Shown here: positions 6,462-6,961 of the stretch, piece by piece
Layout of the letters: each line of letters begins with the position of its first letter
Position numbering within the stretch: the stretch's first letter is position 1
Assembly: GCA_009779515.1 (NCBI GenBank)
Contig: WREE01000107.1
Location: forward strand, 1 to 6,961
DNA length: 6,961 nt
Direction of reading: 5' to 3'
Source: Symbiobacteriaceae bacterium
GTDB taxonomy: Bacteria > Bacillota > JAAYKD01 > WRDA01
Translations under genes and position numbers: made by a program
The notes under the pieces: generated by a model
Databases searched by the model: none
What the model was told of the DNA's origin: nothing
The model's input: the letters and a program-made list of their open reading frames with translations, nothing else

Positions 6462-6961
6462 ATGTTATTCATCGCTGAAAACTTGAAAAACCTACGCAAA
6501 GGAAAAGACCTTACACAAGAGGAAGTTGCGGAGATGCTAAGCGTTTCACCTCAGAGCGTGAGCAAGTGGGAGCGTGGCGATACGCTGCCAGACATCACGC
6601 TCTTACCCGCTCTCGCGAACCTCTACAAGGTCACCGTAGACGCACTCATCGGCATGGACAAAATCAATGACCGGCAGACGAGAAATGCTGTGTTCACCAA
6701 CGCGCACAACCATTGGCGAAGCGGTGACATAACCGCCGCCATCGAAGTTTTTTCAGAAGGACTCAAAACATTTCCGAATGACGAAGGCATAATGTCGGAC
6801 ATGGCTATGGCGCTTGCCCTTGAAGATGATCCGGTTAAGTTATCTAAAGCCGTTTCATTATGCGAACGTGTGTTATCAGGCAACCAAGGTGATAAGGTTC
6901 ATCACACGACCCGCGCCGCGCTGTGCTTTATCTACATGAAAGCTGGCGAAAAAGAAAAAGC
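6462..6961 (+). CDS. XRE-family HTH regulator with TPR repeats, 3' end cut off
   Basis: Cytoplasmic DNA-binding regulator; the first 166 codons are present and the frame is still open at the edge. Residues about 5-62 are an XRE/Cro-C1 helix-turn-helix: NLKNLRKGKDLTQEEVAEML, then SVSPQSVSKWERGDTLPD with the recognition helix PQSVSKWE, then LLPALANLYKVTVDALIG. From about residue 75 the sequence becomes TPR-like: a first repeat near 76-107 (HWRSGDITAAIEVFSEGLKT), a second near 108-144, and the start of a third near 147. This architecture occurs in Firmicute regulators that sense peptides or partner proteins through the TPR part, but with the C-terminus missing I cannot tell whether this one does. 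It reads away from the tRNA, has its own promoter, and shows no functional tie to the efflux operon. Target genes are unknown beyond possible self-control. Confidence 0.9.
   Translation, partial: MLFIAENLKNLRKGKDLTQEEVAEMLSVSPQSVSKWERGDTLPDITLLPALANLYKVTVDALIGMDKINDRQTRNAVFTNAHNHWRSGDITAAIEVFSEGLKTFPNDEGIMSDMAMALALEDDPVKLSKAVSLCERVLSGNQGDKVHHTTRAALCFIYMKAGEKEK

Noticed and set aside
6623..6883. Minus-strand frame of 86 codons opposite the XRE-TPR gene
   Set aside because: The plus strand encodes a clear HTH-TPR protein with promoter and ribosome binding site; the antisense frame has no recognisable family.

Overview
The window looks like chromosomal DNA of a low-to-medium GC Firmicute (Bacillota), most likely from the Clostridia or a related deep branch. 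The grounds are the ribosome binding sites (AGGAGG and AAAGGAGG at 6-7 bases), the use of TTG and GTG starts, sigma-A type promoters close to TTGACA-17-TATAAT, and an XRE-TPR regulator of a type common in clostridia. No gene here identifies the genus.

Layout. About 86% of the window (positions 52 to about 6030) is one minus-strand operon. Read in transcription order it encodes a lipoprotein membrane-fusion (adaptor) protein, an RND-family inner-membrane pump of the HAE1/AcrB type, and a TolC/OEP-family outer component. Spacing is tight: 11 bases between adaptor and pump, and a 17-base overlap between pump and TolC-like gene. A fourth reading frame may begin at position 41 and run off the left edge. 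Upstream is a compact divergent control region with two good sigma-A promoters. One fires leftward into the efflux operon (6030 to 6002) and one fires rightward (6059 to 6087) toward a tRNA-Ala(GGC) gene at 6196-6271 with encoded CCA. A long hairpin follows the tRNA. The right end holds the first 166 codons of an XRE-type regulator with TPR repeats, preceded by its own promoter, whose -10 box is bracketed by an inverted repeat that looks like an operator.

How the genes work together. Adaptor, pump and TolC-like protein form the three classes of a tripartite RND efflux machine, which would export small toxic or amphipathic compounds using the proton gradient. Substrate cannot be read from the sequence. 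Two features depart from the E. coli AcrAB-TolC model: the adaptor has a very long alpha-hairpin (roughly 95 residues per arm), and the TolC-like protein shows no recognisable beta-barrel strands. Together they raise the possibility that this machine spans a cell wall or an unusual envelope rather than a standard outer membrane. That is an inference and needs structure prediction.

I see no CRISPR array, insertion sequence, integrase or phage gene. Nothing in the window is clearly a wholly new system. The envelope-spanning geometry and the operator-like repeat are the points most worth following.
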